From Hydrogenobacter sp. (GTDB lineage: Bacteria > Aquificota > Aquificia > Aquificales > Aquificaceae), in assembly GCA_041287335.1 (NCBI GenBank), contig JBEULM010000063.1, positions 1 through 38,787 of the forward strand: a stretch of DNA of 38,787 nt, in the 5' to 3' direction. Each line of letters begins with the position of its first letter. Position 1 is the first letter of the stretch. This document shows, piece after piece, positions 1-6,974 of this stretch. The notes under the pieces were generated by a model, which worked only from the letters and a program-made list of their open reading frames with translations, made no database searches and had not been told where the DNA came from. Both the position numbers and the translations under genes were made by a program.

Positions 1-426
1 CTTATAGATTGGGTCAATAATTCCTCTTTAAAACCTATCAGAAAAACATGTGCATTTCATTTACTCTTTGAGGTTATCCATCCTTTTGTAGATGGTAATG
101 GAAGAACAGGTAGAATCTTGATGAACTATCTATTAATTAAAGAAGGTCTGGTTAATGTAGGCTTTGATAAACCACAGGAATACATACAGGCTCTGAAGAA
201 AACAGAAAAGCCTGCAATATGGATAGTTGAGAAACTCATTAGGGGAAGGAAGTTAAAGCCAGAAGATATAGACCTCTACTTTGAAGAACACTCACCCAGA
301 GAATTTGAGAATCTCGTAAGAAAGAGACCTGAGACTGGAACATCAATAACAGAACCGGGAACTATAGGAGTGGTCACAGGAGCAGAAACAACAAGAAAAA
401 GAGGAAACTCAGGACGCTCATTATGA
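1..426 (+). CDS. Fic-family protein, 3' part (5' end outside window)
   Basis: The frame is open from base 1 to the TGA at 424-426. Bases 79-114 encode the complete Fic catalytic motif, HPFVDGNGRTGR, with the catalytic His followed by the anion-binding loop. Fic enzymes usually transfer AMP or another nucleotide monophosphate to a target protein; target and toxin/antitoxin status cannot be told from this fragment. After the motif comes a helical segment of about 55 residues (to near base 290), typical of the end of a Fic core. The last 50 or so residues are low-complexity (many T, G, R) and antisense to the small gene at 276-539, so they may not be native Fic sequence. The gene is probably truncated or fused at its 3' end by the neighbouring element. 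The family call is secure and the integrity of the C-terminus is doubtful. Confidence 0.85.
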   Translation, partial: LIDWVNNSSLKPIRKTCAFHLLFEVIHPFVDGNGRTGRILMNYLLIKEGLVNVGFDKPQEYIQALKKTEKPAIWIVEKLIRGRKLKPEDIDLYFEEHSPREFENLVRKRPETGTSITEPGTIGVVTGAETTRKRGNSGRSL

Positions 427-539
427 AGTTGACCGTAAAGCTGATAAATAGCACCTTGACGTCCATTCTTTTCCCATACTCTTCTTTTTTCTACCAACAT
501 GACCTTAAGCTTTAGAGGAGAACCCATCATATTCTGCAT
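276..539 (-). CDS. Small protein resembling inovirus ssDNA-binding (helix-destabilising) protein
   Basis: 87 residues. The start at 539 is chosen because an AGGAGG lies five bases upstream of this ATG; the frame could extend to 596, but that would swallow the ribosome site. The pattern is a short beta-strand lead, a charged turn (EKNGRQG), an aromatic strand (IYQLYGQLHN), RPEFPL, then VPGSVIDVP-type strands. This order (basic/Gly turn, aromatic strand, PFPL-like motif, PG, VP) resembles single-OB-fold ssDNA-binding proteins of filamentous phages such as Pf3. That is a by-eye resemblance, not an alignment. Position two genes after a Rep supports it. In phages these proteins coat the displaced single strand and switch replication to packaging. 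The last 151 bases overlap the Fic frame in antisense. Confidence 0.5.
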   Translation of the reverse strand: MQNMMGSPLKLKVMLVEKRRVWEKNGRQGAIYQLYGQLHNERPEFPLFLVVSAPVTTPIVPGSVIDVPVSGLFLTRFSNSLGECSSK

Positions 540-611
540 ATTACCCTCCTTCAGAGATAGATAAGAAAAAAGTAAAGAAAAAAGAAAAGTAGTCAAATAG
601 ACATATAGTTT

Positions 612-827
612 TTAAATACAATACACGCAAATGGATAAAGTTAAGTGAAAGACAGCAGGAAAAATAAAATTAAAATGTGTTATAAAATTATGCTTCCTTT
701 TCAAGCGTTTCCGAATAGTATAACCCCAGAAGAAACTGTTTAAAAGCAATGCCATAAGGCTCATAATAACGTTGATAAACAAGAACAACAGAAACATAAC
801 CAGTAAAAGAAAAAGAAGAGTTATCAT
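612..827 (-). CDS. Small membrane protein coupled to Rep
   Basis: 71 residues. The ATG overlaps the rep stop codon as ATGA, indicating translational coupling. Residues 2-36 are almost entirely Leu/Phe/Ile/Val/Met, enough for one long or two short membrane segments. A strongly basic stretch follows (RKRLKRKH, about 39-46), then a second hydrophobic region (about 50-71). A hydrophobic segment next to a basic patch recalls filamentous-phage coat or assembly proteins, but the acidic N-terminus of a major coat protein is absent. No family is recognised. It may be a minor coat protein, a membrane anchor for replication, or an unrelated cargo gene. Confidence 0.5.
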   Translation of the reverse strand: MITLLFLLLVMFLLFLFINVIMSLMALLLNSFFWGYTIRKRLKRKHNFITHFNFIFPAVFHLTLSICVYCI

Positions 828-1447
828 ATTGACATCTTCTTATAAAAAGATGCCTTGTTTTTAACTTTCTGAACATTTCTACCGATAAACTTCACATCAA
901 TACCCTGAAAAGCTGATAAAGAATTACCGCAAGAGTCACGCCACCAAGAATATATACGATTGATGTCCACAAACGGAAAAGTAGAAAGTACGTGTACATG
1001 CGGATAACCATCATCATGTATCTCAACAACCCACAAATAAATGAAGTTTCTAAAACCTTTTACCTTCCGCAAATATTCCCTAAAGCGCTTAAGGAAAGCA
1101 GAAACCCAAGAACCAAGATTTGCGTAAACATCCTGAAGTGATATAGAACGTGAAAAAGTAAGAGTTATAAGAACCCAATTCAGAGAAGGAAGATCAACAT
1201 ATTTAACAAAAGAGTAATAAGAACGACGAAAATAACGCATCTTAGGAAGAGAATAAATAACCTTTCGTAAGTTTTCAAATACAAGAAAACGGGAAAGATA
1301 AGAGAGATACCACACAGGATAAAGCCGTGCAAGTTCTAAAGCGTTATGAGAGTTGCGAACTTGACGACCACCCCACTGACGATCTCTAAGTATTTCTAAA
1401 GCAGAAGCATCAACATCAGTAAGAGAATAGCTTATAAGATCACGCAC
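824..1447 (-). CDS. HUH-family rolling-circle replication initiator (Rep)
   Basis: 207 residues. Motif I is visible as WVLITLTFSR (91-100). The metal-binding HUH motif is H150-V-H152 in GYPHVHVLSTF, preceded by the usual VVEIHDDG strand. A candidate nucleophile is Y202, 50 residues after the HUH motif and only six residues from the end, so this is a single-Tyr or C-terminally shortened enzyme. Such proteins nick a double-strand origin and stay covalently joined to the 5' end to start rolling-circle replication of phages or plasmids. GTG 1447 is taken as the start: no ATG lies upstream before an in-frame stop at 1478-1480, and TATATT sits at -12 to -7. The short C-terminus lacks the helices that often follow the Tyr, so it may be inactive. 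Confidence 0.75.
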   Translation of the reverse strand: MRDLISYSLTDVDASALEILRDRQWGGRQVRNSHNALELARLYPVWYLSYLSRFLVFENLRKVIYSLPKMRYFRRSYYSFVKYVDLPSLNWVLITLTFSRSISLQDVYANLGSWVSAFLKRFREYLRKVKGFRNFIYLWVVEIHDDGYPHVHVLSTFPFVDINRIYSWWRDSCGNSLSAFQGIDVKFIGRNVQKVKNKASFYKKMSI

Positions 1448-1559
1448 AAATAAAATATAAACTGCAACTGTTAAAGCTCATAAAGAAAAATAAAGGTAAA
1501 CCCAAATCTTTAGAATAAATAAAGAAGACAACAGTAATAAAGTTAGCTTTAAAATAAAA

Positions 1560-1575
1560 TATGATTTAAATCATA
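1560..1575. promoter_or_regulatory. Perfect 16-bp palindrome, Crp/Fnr-like operator
   Basis: TATGATTTAAATCATA is a perfect palindrome containing TGAT-N4-ATCA, the half-site geometry of Crp/Fnr-family operators (Fnr: TTGAT-N4-ATCAA). Its centre is 42.5 bases before the A of the HIT start codon. It could also serve the rep gene on the other strand, whose start is 113 bases away. Similar boxes occur at 6911-6924 and 27451-27464. Confidence 0.5.
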
Positions 1576-1597
1576 ATAAGAACTCTTGACAACACAG

Positions 1598-1603
1598 CAT
1601 AAT
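1598..1603 (+). promoter_or_regulatory. -10 hexamer of the HIT gene, leaderless start
   Basis: CATAAT lies exactly at -12 to -7 from the ATG at 1610, so transcription would begin at the start codon. No Shine-Dalgarno precedes the ATG. No -35 hexamer is seen at the right spacing; the palindrome at 1560-1575 lies where a class II activator would bind. Confidence 0.45.
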
Positions 1604-1609
1604 GGTAGT

Positions 1610-1975
1610 ATGAAGGTACAGGACTGTATCTTTTGTAAGATAGTTTCTAAAGAGGTTCCATCTAAGGGTGTTTACGAAGATGAAGTAGTTTATGCCTTCC
1701 ACGATATTAATCCAGTAGCCCCGATACACGTTCTTATAGTTACTAAGAGGCATATTTTGGGTATTCAGGAGATGGAAGAAGAGTACGAGAAAGAAGTAGG
1801 TCACATGTTTTATGTAGCAAGGCGCATAGCCGAACAGTTGGGACTTGCTCCAGATGAAAATCTAAACGGAGGATATAGGCTTGTTTTTAATGTAGGAAGG
1901 GATGCAGGGCAAAGCGTTTTTCATCTTCACTTGCATTTGATAGGCGGTAGGCATATGAGCTGGCCACCCGGATGA
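1610..1975 (+). CDS. HIT-family hydrolase (Hint type)
   Basis: 121 residues from ATG 1610, giving MKVQDCIFCKIV, the usual Hint N-terminus with its CxxC zinc pair. A TTG at 1586 would add eight residues not expected in the family. The histidine triad is near the C-terminus (HLHLHLIGG) and the body is full length. HIT proteins hydrolyse nucleoside phosphoramidates, AMP-lysine or dinucleoside polyphosphates in the cytoplasm; the substrate cannot be deduced. The stop overlaps the next ATG (ATGA), so it is co-translated with the MidA-like methyltransferase. No ribosome site precedes it, and the -10 box abuts the start codon. A second, distinct HIT protein lies at 19593-20096. Confidence 0.92.
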   Translation: MKVQDCIFCKIVSKEVPSKGVYEDEVVYAFHDINPVAPIHVLIVTKRHILGIQEMEEEYEKEVGHMFYVARRIAEQLGLAPDENLNGGYRLVFNVGRDAGQSVFHLHLHLIGGRHMSWPPG

Positions 1976-2922
1976 GAAGCTTTAAGGATTTTATGCAAGA
2001 TCGTGTTAGAGAGTACTATTCTCAAGCGAGTATAGGACAAGACTTTTTCACAGCATCCGAATTGGATAAAGCATTCGGAATAGCGCTCTCTGAACATTTA
2101 TACGAATTTATAAAGCGGATGGATCACCCTATACTTTTGGAACTTGGGGGAGGTAATGGAAGTCTTGCTTACGATATTTTGAACTTTCTTAGAGACAAAC
2201 ATACCGAATTATACAAACGCCTCACGTATTACATCTATGAAAGAAGTCCCTATCTTATAGATATTCAGAAAAAGAGGCTCAAGGATTTTGAAGGAAAAGT
2301 GTTTTGGATAAAAGAACTTATTCCTATGGATGGTGTAATATTTTCCAACGAGTTCTTTGATTGTCTGCCAGTCCACGTAATAAAGGGAGGAAGGGAACTT
2401 TACGTTGATGGTCAAAATTTTCTTTGGAAGGATGTGAGTGATGAGAGAATACTTTCATTTATTAGGCGTATGGGATACACTCATTTAGAGCAAGTAGTTG
2501 AGGTATGTCTTGAGTGTGTGGATTTTTTGCAAGAGGTATCTAAGCACTTAAGGATCGGCTATCACATAGTAATAGATTATGGATACACCTCTGAAGAACT
2601 TTACAGGTATCCAGAAGGTACCGTCGTAGGTTACAAATCCCACAGATTGGTAATGGATTTACTTAAAGAGATGCAACCTTTTGATATGAGCGCAATGGTT
2701 AATTTTTCCGCACTTATAAGCTACGGCAACGATATGGGGCTTTTTACACTTTCTCTTCAAAACCTGAGAGACTTTTTGCTTCTTAGCCCTTCATTTTTAC
2801 ACGAGCTTGAAAAACTCAGCTTTTCCGAAAAACCAGATGATATAGAGAGACTTTCACGACTTAAAACCATGTTAATAAGTATGGGTGACAGATTCAAGGT
2901 ACTCATTCAGAAAAAACTCTAA
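1972..2922 (+). CDS. MidA/NDUFAF7-like SAM-dependent methyltransferase
   Basis: 316 residues. Family marks are a DFFTASELDKAFG segment near the N-terminus, the SAM-binding loop LELGGGNGSLAYDIL, and SNEFFDCLPV (compare SNELLDALPV), all typical of the MidA/DUF185 family (Methyltransf_28). In mitochondria NDUFAF7 methylates an arginine of the complex I 49-kDa subunit; the bacterial role is not settled. A complex I gene cluster sits at the far end of this window, but it is unlinked in operon terms. The start overlaps the HIT stop by four bases. It ends one base before the convergent gene at 2924. Confidence 0.85.
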   Translation: MRSFKDFMQDRVREYYSQASIGQDFFTASELDKAFGIALSEHLYEFIKRMDHPILLELGGGNGSLAYDILNFLRDKHTELYKRLTYYIYERSPYLIDIQKKRLKDFEGKVFWIKELIPMDGVIFSNEFFDCLPVHVIKGGRELYVDGQNFLWKDVSDERILSFIRRMGYTHLEQVVEVCLECVDFLQEVSKHLRIGYHIVIDYGYTSEELYRYPEGTVVGYKSHRLVMDLLKEMQPFDMSAMVNFSALISYGNDMGLFTLSLQNLRDFLLLSPSFLHELEKLSFSEKPDDIERLSRLKTMLISMGDRFKVLIQKKL

Positions 2923-2923
2923 C

Positions 2924-4438
2924 TTACAAAACTTTAATCTCAATTTCGTAAAGCTCCCCCTTATTCTGTAAGGGTATAGTACCAGTTCTGCCAGTAAGCA
3001 CTAAAAGTCTTCCATCTTTAGTTACCACAACAGATTGTATAGCTTCTTCCAAGTTTCCACCTACGAGCTGTTTGAGAAGTATCACATCCTTTCTCTGTTC
3101 GTCAATGAGAAAGACGTCACCCCTTGAGTACTTTACTATATCAAGAAACCTCTGAACTATGCCTGCAGCATTTTTGATCACATAAGCTACTTTAAAGCCG
3201 AGAATGTCACCTACAGCCCCTCTTGGATTGAAAACGTAATTTATCTTACCTGCCGATCCTACTGCTATCTCTACATAAGAGTAAGATCCTCCGAATCCTT
3301 CTTCTGAAGAGAACACCTCGTTAGAACCATCAAAAACCCTTATTCTACCAGAACTGTCGGTAAACACAAGATAGTTTTTGTAATAAAAAGCGCTATCCAC
3401 TCTAAAACCCCTTGGAGCTTCAAAAATACCTAACTCTTTTAGGTTTTCTCCATCAAAAGATAGTCTTACAGTTTGACCAAACTTGTTATCAAAGTCAAAT
3501 CTTTGCCCTACAAAGGTCTCCTTTGGTCTATTTTTGTCCAGCACAGCCATTATGTAAGGTATGTCCGTTTTGAGAGGTATCAAACTGTCGCCAACCATTT
3601 TGAGTATAAGAGAACTCGCTCTGTCGCCTGAAATCATGTTGACTATTATGTAGTCTTTGCTTTCCTTCCCTATTCTCCCAAGAGATACATCAACCGCTGT
3701 TCCTGCAGGTAAAGAGTATGTAGCTCTTTTGACTATGTCGTTTTTTAAAAGTTCATACACCTCAAGCCTACCAGAATACAACACGACGAGATAATCCCTT
3801 CCGTTTCCCATCACATCTCCCACATCTGCAGATATGGGTATGGAGGGTAGAGACTTTATAAGCTTGCTCCTTGCAAGGAGTTTAAGATCTTGCAGGCTTG
3901 CCCTCTCTATCTGTCCTTTAGTCATTTGAGGCACTGCGTAAAAAGCTACTGGTGAGCCGAGAAACTCTACACCGTAACCATCCTTAAACTCTTTTATCGT
4001 GTAAGTGCATCCACTACCCTTTTTGAGACCATCCACAACTGAACTTACCTTAAAAAATCCCTCATCAGAACCTTCATAACAAACATCATGCACGTAAAGG
4101 ATCGCCTTATCACCCACCATTATATTCTTTCCGCTATTTATCTTAGCTACTGAGTAACTATCATAAACTTTATCTATCTTTACCTCTCCAACAGTTCTGC
4201 GCTCCTTTCCCAAAACTTTTCCTGTAACTGGATTTATTATCTCCTTGCCCTCCTCAACAACAGAAAATACTTCCCCTTCCTTTACTTTGCCCTTTCCGAG
4301 ATCAATTAGTACCTGTCCATCTTCCAGTTTTATCACGTAACCTTCCCTTGAGAAAAACTTCTTCAGGTCCTCCATAGGGCTTTGTGCAAAAGCTACCGAT
4401 ACGATAAGTGCAAAAAGCACTAAACAAGCTTTTCGCAT
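2924..4438 (-). CDS. Exported protein with possible FlgT-like N-terminal part and propeller-like C-terminal part
   Basis: 504 residues with a clear Sec signal peptide ([18 protein letters not shown], cleavage before QSP). Residues about 25-110 alternate short beta strands around [31 protein letters not shown], which resembles the C-terminal domain of FlgT-like proteins. From about residue 195 on there are repeated beta units such as [28 protein letters not shown], like VCBS/FG-GAP propeller blades. It is probably a periplasmic or outer-membrane-associated protein; no enzyme motif is seen. The ATG lies inside the end of leuB (19-base overlap), so it is probably expressed from the leuB transcript. 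No specific function is claimed. Confidence 0.75.
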   Translation of the reverse strand: MRKACLVLFALIVSVAFAQSPMEDLKKFFSREGYVIKLEDGQVLIDLGKGKVKEGEVFSVVEEGKEIINPVTGKVLGKERRTVGEVKIDKVYDSYSVAKINSGKNIMVGDKAILYVHDVCYEGSDEGFFKVSSVVDGLKKGSGCTYTIKEFKDGYGVEFLGSPVAFYAVPQMTKGQIERASLQDLKLLARSKLIKSLPSIPISADVGDVMGNGRDYLVVLYSGRLEVYELLKNDIVKRATYSLPAGTAVDVSLGRIGKESKDYIIVNMISGDRASSLILKMVGDSLIPLKTDIPYIMAVLDKNRPKETFVGQRFDFDNKFGQTVRLSFDGENLKELGIFEAPRGFRVDSAFYYKNYLVFTDSSGRIRVFDGSNEVFSSEEGFGGSYSYVEIAVGSAGKINYVFNPRGAVGDILGFKVAYVIKNAAGIVQRFLDIVKYSRGDVFLIDEQRKDVILLKQLVGGNLEEAIQSVVVTKDGRLLVLTGRTGTIPLQNKGELYEIEIKVL

Positions 4439-5514
4439 AATTCCTCCAGCGCTGATATTATAGCATCCGTCATCTCCTCCGTGCCTACTTTTTTTGTGCC
4501 TTCATCGTATATGTCTGGAGTTCTGTAACCCTTGTGCAGTGTAAGTTCCACAGCCCTTTCTAAAAGATTAGCTTCTTCTTTGAGTCCAAAGGAGTATCTC
4601 AGCATCATTCCTGCTGAGAGTATAGTCGCTATAGGATTAGCTATCCCTTTACCCGCTATATCAGGTGCAGAACCATGAACAGGCTCATAAAGAGCGTGCC
4701 TTTGCCCTAAACTGGCTGAAGGTAGCATACCCAAACTGCCGGTAATAACCGCCGCTTCATCAGAGAGTATGTCACCAAAGATATTACCTGTAACTATCAC
4801 ATCAAAAGATGATGGTCTTTTTACGATCTGCATGGCGCAATTATCTACGTAAAGATGTTCCACTTCTACGTCAGGATAGTTTTTCCTCTCCTCTTCAACA
4901 ACCTCTCTCCAAAGAGCGCTAACTTCAAGCACGTTGGATTTGTCAACGCTTGTAAGCTTTTTTCTTCTATCCTTTGCTATCTGGAAAGCCTTTTTGATTA
5001 CCCTTCTTATCTCATCTTCAGTGTATCTCATGGTGTTTATTCCCACCCTCTTGTCTCCCTCCTTAAATATCCCCCTTGGCTCTCCGTAATAAACATCACC
5101 CGTTAGCTCCCTTACTACCAAAAAGTCTGTTCCTCTAACTACGTGATCCTTCAAAGGTGAAGCGCTTATGAGAGATTCATAAACCTTGGCAGGTCTTAAG
5201 TTTGCGTAAAGGTCCAAAGCCTTCCTTATACCGAGTAGTCCTCTTTCTGGTCTTTTGTGTGTAGGAAGATCGTCCCATTTGGGACCTCCCACAGCACCCA
5301 AAAGTACAGCATCCGCAGAAAGACAAAGTTCTAAGGTGTAAGGAGGTAAAGGTTCACCGGTTTTATCTATGGCTACACCTCCTATGAGTCCTTCCTCAAA
5401 ATTAAACTTGTGACCGAATAGCTCTCCGATCTTTTTAAGAACCTTCACCGCACTGTCTACTATCTCAGGACCTATGCCGTCCCCCTTTAAAAGGGCTATT
5501 TTAAATACTGGCAT
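4420..5514 (-). CDS. leuB: 3-isopropylmalate dehydrogenase
   Basis: 364 residues, normal length. It carries GDGIGPEI near the N-terminus, [11 protein letters not shown], the substrate-binding arginines in [49 protein letters not shown], the metal-binding [12 protein letters not shown] and the NAD-site [14 protein letters not shown]. LeuB oxidatively decarboxylates 3-isopropylmalate to 2-oxoisocaproate in leucine synthesis. GLLGIRK and [10 protein letters not shown] fit LeuB rather than isocitrate or homoisocitrate dehydrogenase. A TATTAT at -12 to -7 suggests its own leaderless promoter between the upstream Fe-S gene and leuB. Its 3' end overlaps the exported protein gene by 19 bases. Confidence 0.95.
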   Translation of the reverse strand: MPVFKIALLKGDGIGPEIVDSAVKVLKKIGELFGHKFNFEEGLIGGVAIDKTGEPLPPYTLELCLSADAVLLGAVGGPKWDDLPTHKRPERGLLGIRKALDLYANLRPAKVYESLISASPLKDHVVRGTDFLVVRELTGDVYYGEPRGIFKEGDKRVGINTMRYTEDEIRRVIKKAFQIAKDRRKKLTSVDKSNVLEVSALWREVVEEERKNYPDVEVEHLYVDNCAMQIVKRPSSFDVIVTGNIFGDILSDEAAVITGSLGMLPSASLGQRHALYEPVHGSAPDIAGKGIANPIATILSAGMMLRYSFGLKEEANLLERAVELTLHKGYRTPDIYDEGTKKVGTEEMTDAIISALEELCEKLV

Positions 5515-5520
5515 TCTATT

Positions 5521-5526
5521 ATAATA
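5521..5526 (-). promoter_or_regulatory. -10 hexamer of leuB, leaderless start
   Basis: Read on the minus strand this is TATTAT, exactly at -12 to -7 from the leuB ATG at 5514, immediately after the stop of the upstream gene. leuB has no Shine-Dalgarno. Confidence 0.4.
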
Positions 5527-6819
5527 TCACACTTCCCCGCCGTAAGCTTTGCATAGCACCTCTATAGGATGTAAGGGTCTTCTGCCAGTACCGAGTTCTA
5601 TTTGGTTGCTTGCTAATGGACAGTCGGATACGAACATATCCGCAGAGCTTGCCTTTAGCTCTTCAAAGAGCTTGGAACCTACTTTGTAAGCCATATCAAA
5701 AGTGTCCTTCTTTACGCCAAAAGTACCATCATGACCTGAGCATCTTTCAACTATCCTCACCTTAGTGTTTGGAATAAGTCTCATAAGCGCCGCTGCCTTG
5801 TAACCTACGTTTAAAGACTTTAAGTGACACGGTATGTGATAAATTATGTTTCCCATAGAGACTTTGAAGTCTCTGTTTAGCCTTCCCTCCTCCTGGAGCT
5901 TCCATAGGTATTCGTGAACATCGTACACTTTTTCGGCAACCGTCTTCACATCTGGGTCATCTGGAAGCAAGAGGGGATACTCGTACTTAATTTGAAGCGC
6001 ACAGGTAGGTATAGGAACAACTATACTATAGCCCTTGTCCACGTATTCTTTTAGAGCCTTTATGTTAAACTTTGCCTTTTCTATAACTGCATCCATATCT
6101 CCTATGTCAAAGAAGGGTATACCGCAGCACTGCTGACTTGGAAGCTCTATATGTATATCGTTTTTTTCAAAGACACGTACCAAAGCTTTACCTTTCTCAA
6201 GATAATTGTAATTTAACAGACAGGTGTAAAAAAGGGCAACTTTCCCGTTTTTACCAGTTACCGCATTACGGTTTTTGTTAAACCAACTTGGGAAAGTCTC
6301 ATTATTGAAGGAGGGTAGCTTAGCTCTTCTGTCCACACCTATAAAATTTTCAAGCATAACCCTAACAGGTTTTGCCTCTTTGAGAGTATTCACAATTGGA
6401 GCAAAAGGCAAGGAGATCTTACCCATAAGGTCAGTATTGAGCAATAGTCTATCCGTGAGTTTTGCCCCCTTATTTTTGAACTTCCATATCTTGTATCTGA
6501 GGGAAAGATGAGGAAAGTCTATCTTCCATTCGTGGGGTGGCGTGTAAGGACACTTAAAGTAACACTGCTTACAGTGAAAACAAAGCTCAAGAGGTTTGGC
6601 AAGCTCTTCTTTATTCAATGCATTTACATCATCATCGTGCCTATCTACAGCATCAAAAAGTGCTGGGAATGAAGGACAATACGGTAGGCACATCCTACAG
6701 TCTTTGCATTTGGAAAAGACTCTCTTGGCTTCTTCCCAAAGGGCATCCTCGTCCAGAAATCTGGGATCTCTGACATCAAAATTAAAATCCTTAACACCGC
6801 CTAAAGATATTTCCTGCAT
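5527..6819 (-). CDS. Fe-S oxidoreductase with two 4Fe-4S motifs and CCG domains (GlpC/GlcF/HdrB-like)
   Basis: 430 residues. Two ferredoxin motifs are C38-x2-C41-x2-C44-x3-C48 and C80-x2-C83-x2-C86-x3-C90. The C-terminal half has two CCG-type domains: QQCCGIP (231-233) and a variant ERCSGHDGTFG (C360), where the canonical Cys-Cys-Gly is Cys-Ser-Gly, as in GlpC-like members. Such proteins pass electrons between a flavoprotein or quinone and a thiol or disulfide; the partner is not encoded nearby. Candidates are the GlpC-like subunit of an FAD dehydrogenase, or an HdrB-like subunit of a fumarate reductase or heterodisulfide-type complex. The ATG is preceded by AAAGGAG. leuB follows directly. 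Confidence 0.8.
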   Translation of the reverse strand: MQEISLGGVKDFNFDVRDPRFLDEDALWEEAKRVFSKCKDCRMCLPYCPSFPALFDAVDRHDDDVNALNKEELAKPLELCFHCKQCYFKCPYTPPHEWKIDFPHLSLRYKIWKFKNKGAKLTDRLLLNTDLMGKISLPFAPIVNTLKEAKPVRVMLENFIGVDRRAKLPSFNNETFPSWFNKNRNAVTGKNGKVALFYTCLLNYNYLEKGKALVRVFEKNDIHIELPSQQCCGIPFFDIGDMDAVIEKAKFNIKALKEYVDKGYSIVVPIPTCALQIKYEYPLLLPDDPDVKTVAEKVYDVHEYLWKLQEEGRLNRDFKVSMGNIIYHIPCHLKSLNVGYKAAALMRLIPNTKVRIVERCSGHDGTFGVKKDTFDMAYKVGSKLFEELKASSADMFVSDCPLASNQIELGTGRRPLHPIEVLCKAYGGEV

Positions 6820-6838
6820 GTTCCACTCCTTTAAGACA

Positions 6839-6844
6839 ATTATA
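6839..6844 (-). promoter_or_regulatory. -10 hexamer for the Fe-S protein gene
   Basis: TATAAT on the minus strand, predicting a leader of about 12 bases with AAAGGAG before the ATG at 6819. No convincing -35 is seen. Confidence 0.35.
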
Positions 6845-6910
6845 AACTTCCAAAACTATTACTATTATTTATTATATGCAAAATGTTTGCAAATGTCAAA
6901 TTTTGTTCCG

Positions 6911-6924
6911 ATGATCCCTATCAT
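6911..6924. promoter_or_regulatory. Crp/Fnr-like operator between divergent genes
   Basis: ATGATCCCTATCAT, i.e. ATGAT-N4-ATCAT with the same arms as the boxes at 1560-1575 and 27451-27464. It lies 51 bases before the 6975 ATG and 92 bases upstream of the divergent start at 6819. For the plus-strand gene, an AT-rich -10 around 6945-6951 would place the box centre near -40. Confidence 0.45.
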
Positions 6925-6974
6925 ATATCCCAAACTAAGAGTCTTTAAATTAAAAGGTGCAGGAGGTGTTTTTC

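Larger units (their letters stand above)
276..1447 (-). mobile_element. Rolling-circle / inovirus-like replication module (remnant or mini-element)
   Basis: Three consecutive minus-strand genes: an HUH Rep, a 71-residue membrane protein joined to it by an ATGA overlap, and an 87-residue protein resembling filamentous-phage ssDNA-binding proteins. The region is clearly more AT-rich than the surrounding housekeeping genes. A replication initiator, a small hydrophobic protein and an ssDNA-binding protein fit the replication module of inoviruses or ssDNA plasmids. No Zot/gpI ATPase, adsorption protein, integrase or transposase is present in the window, so it is a remnant, a minimal satellite, or the edge of an element whose other genes lie beyond the window. 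Boundaries are those of the genes; no att or terminal repeats were found. Confidence 0.6.

Noticed and set aside
688-876. 62-codon minus-strand frame overlapping the end of rep
   Set aside because: It is out of frame with rep and with the ATGA-coupled membrane protein, which has far better coding character (ribosomal coupling and consistent hydrophobic pattern).
1586-1591. TTGACA as a -35 for the HIT gene
   Set aside because: A -10 at 17 bases would fall inside the coding region; the CATAAT at 1598-1603 is only six bases away. It aligns with CTTGA at the same place before dapF but not as a -35.
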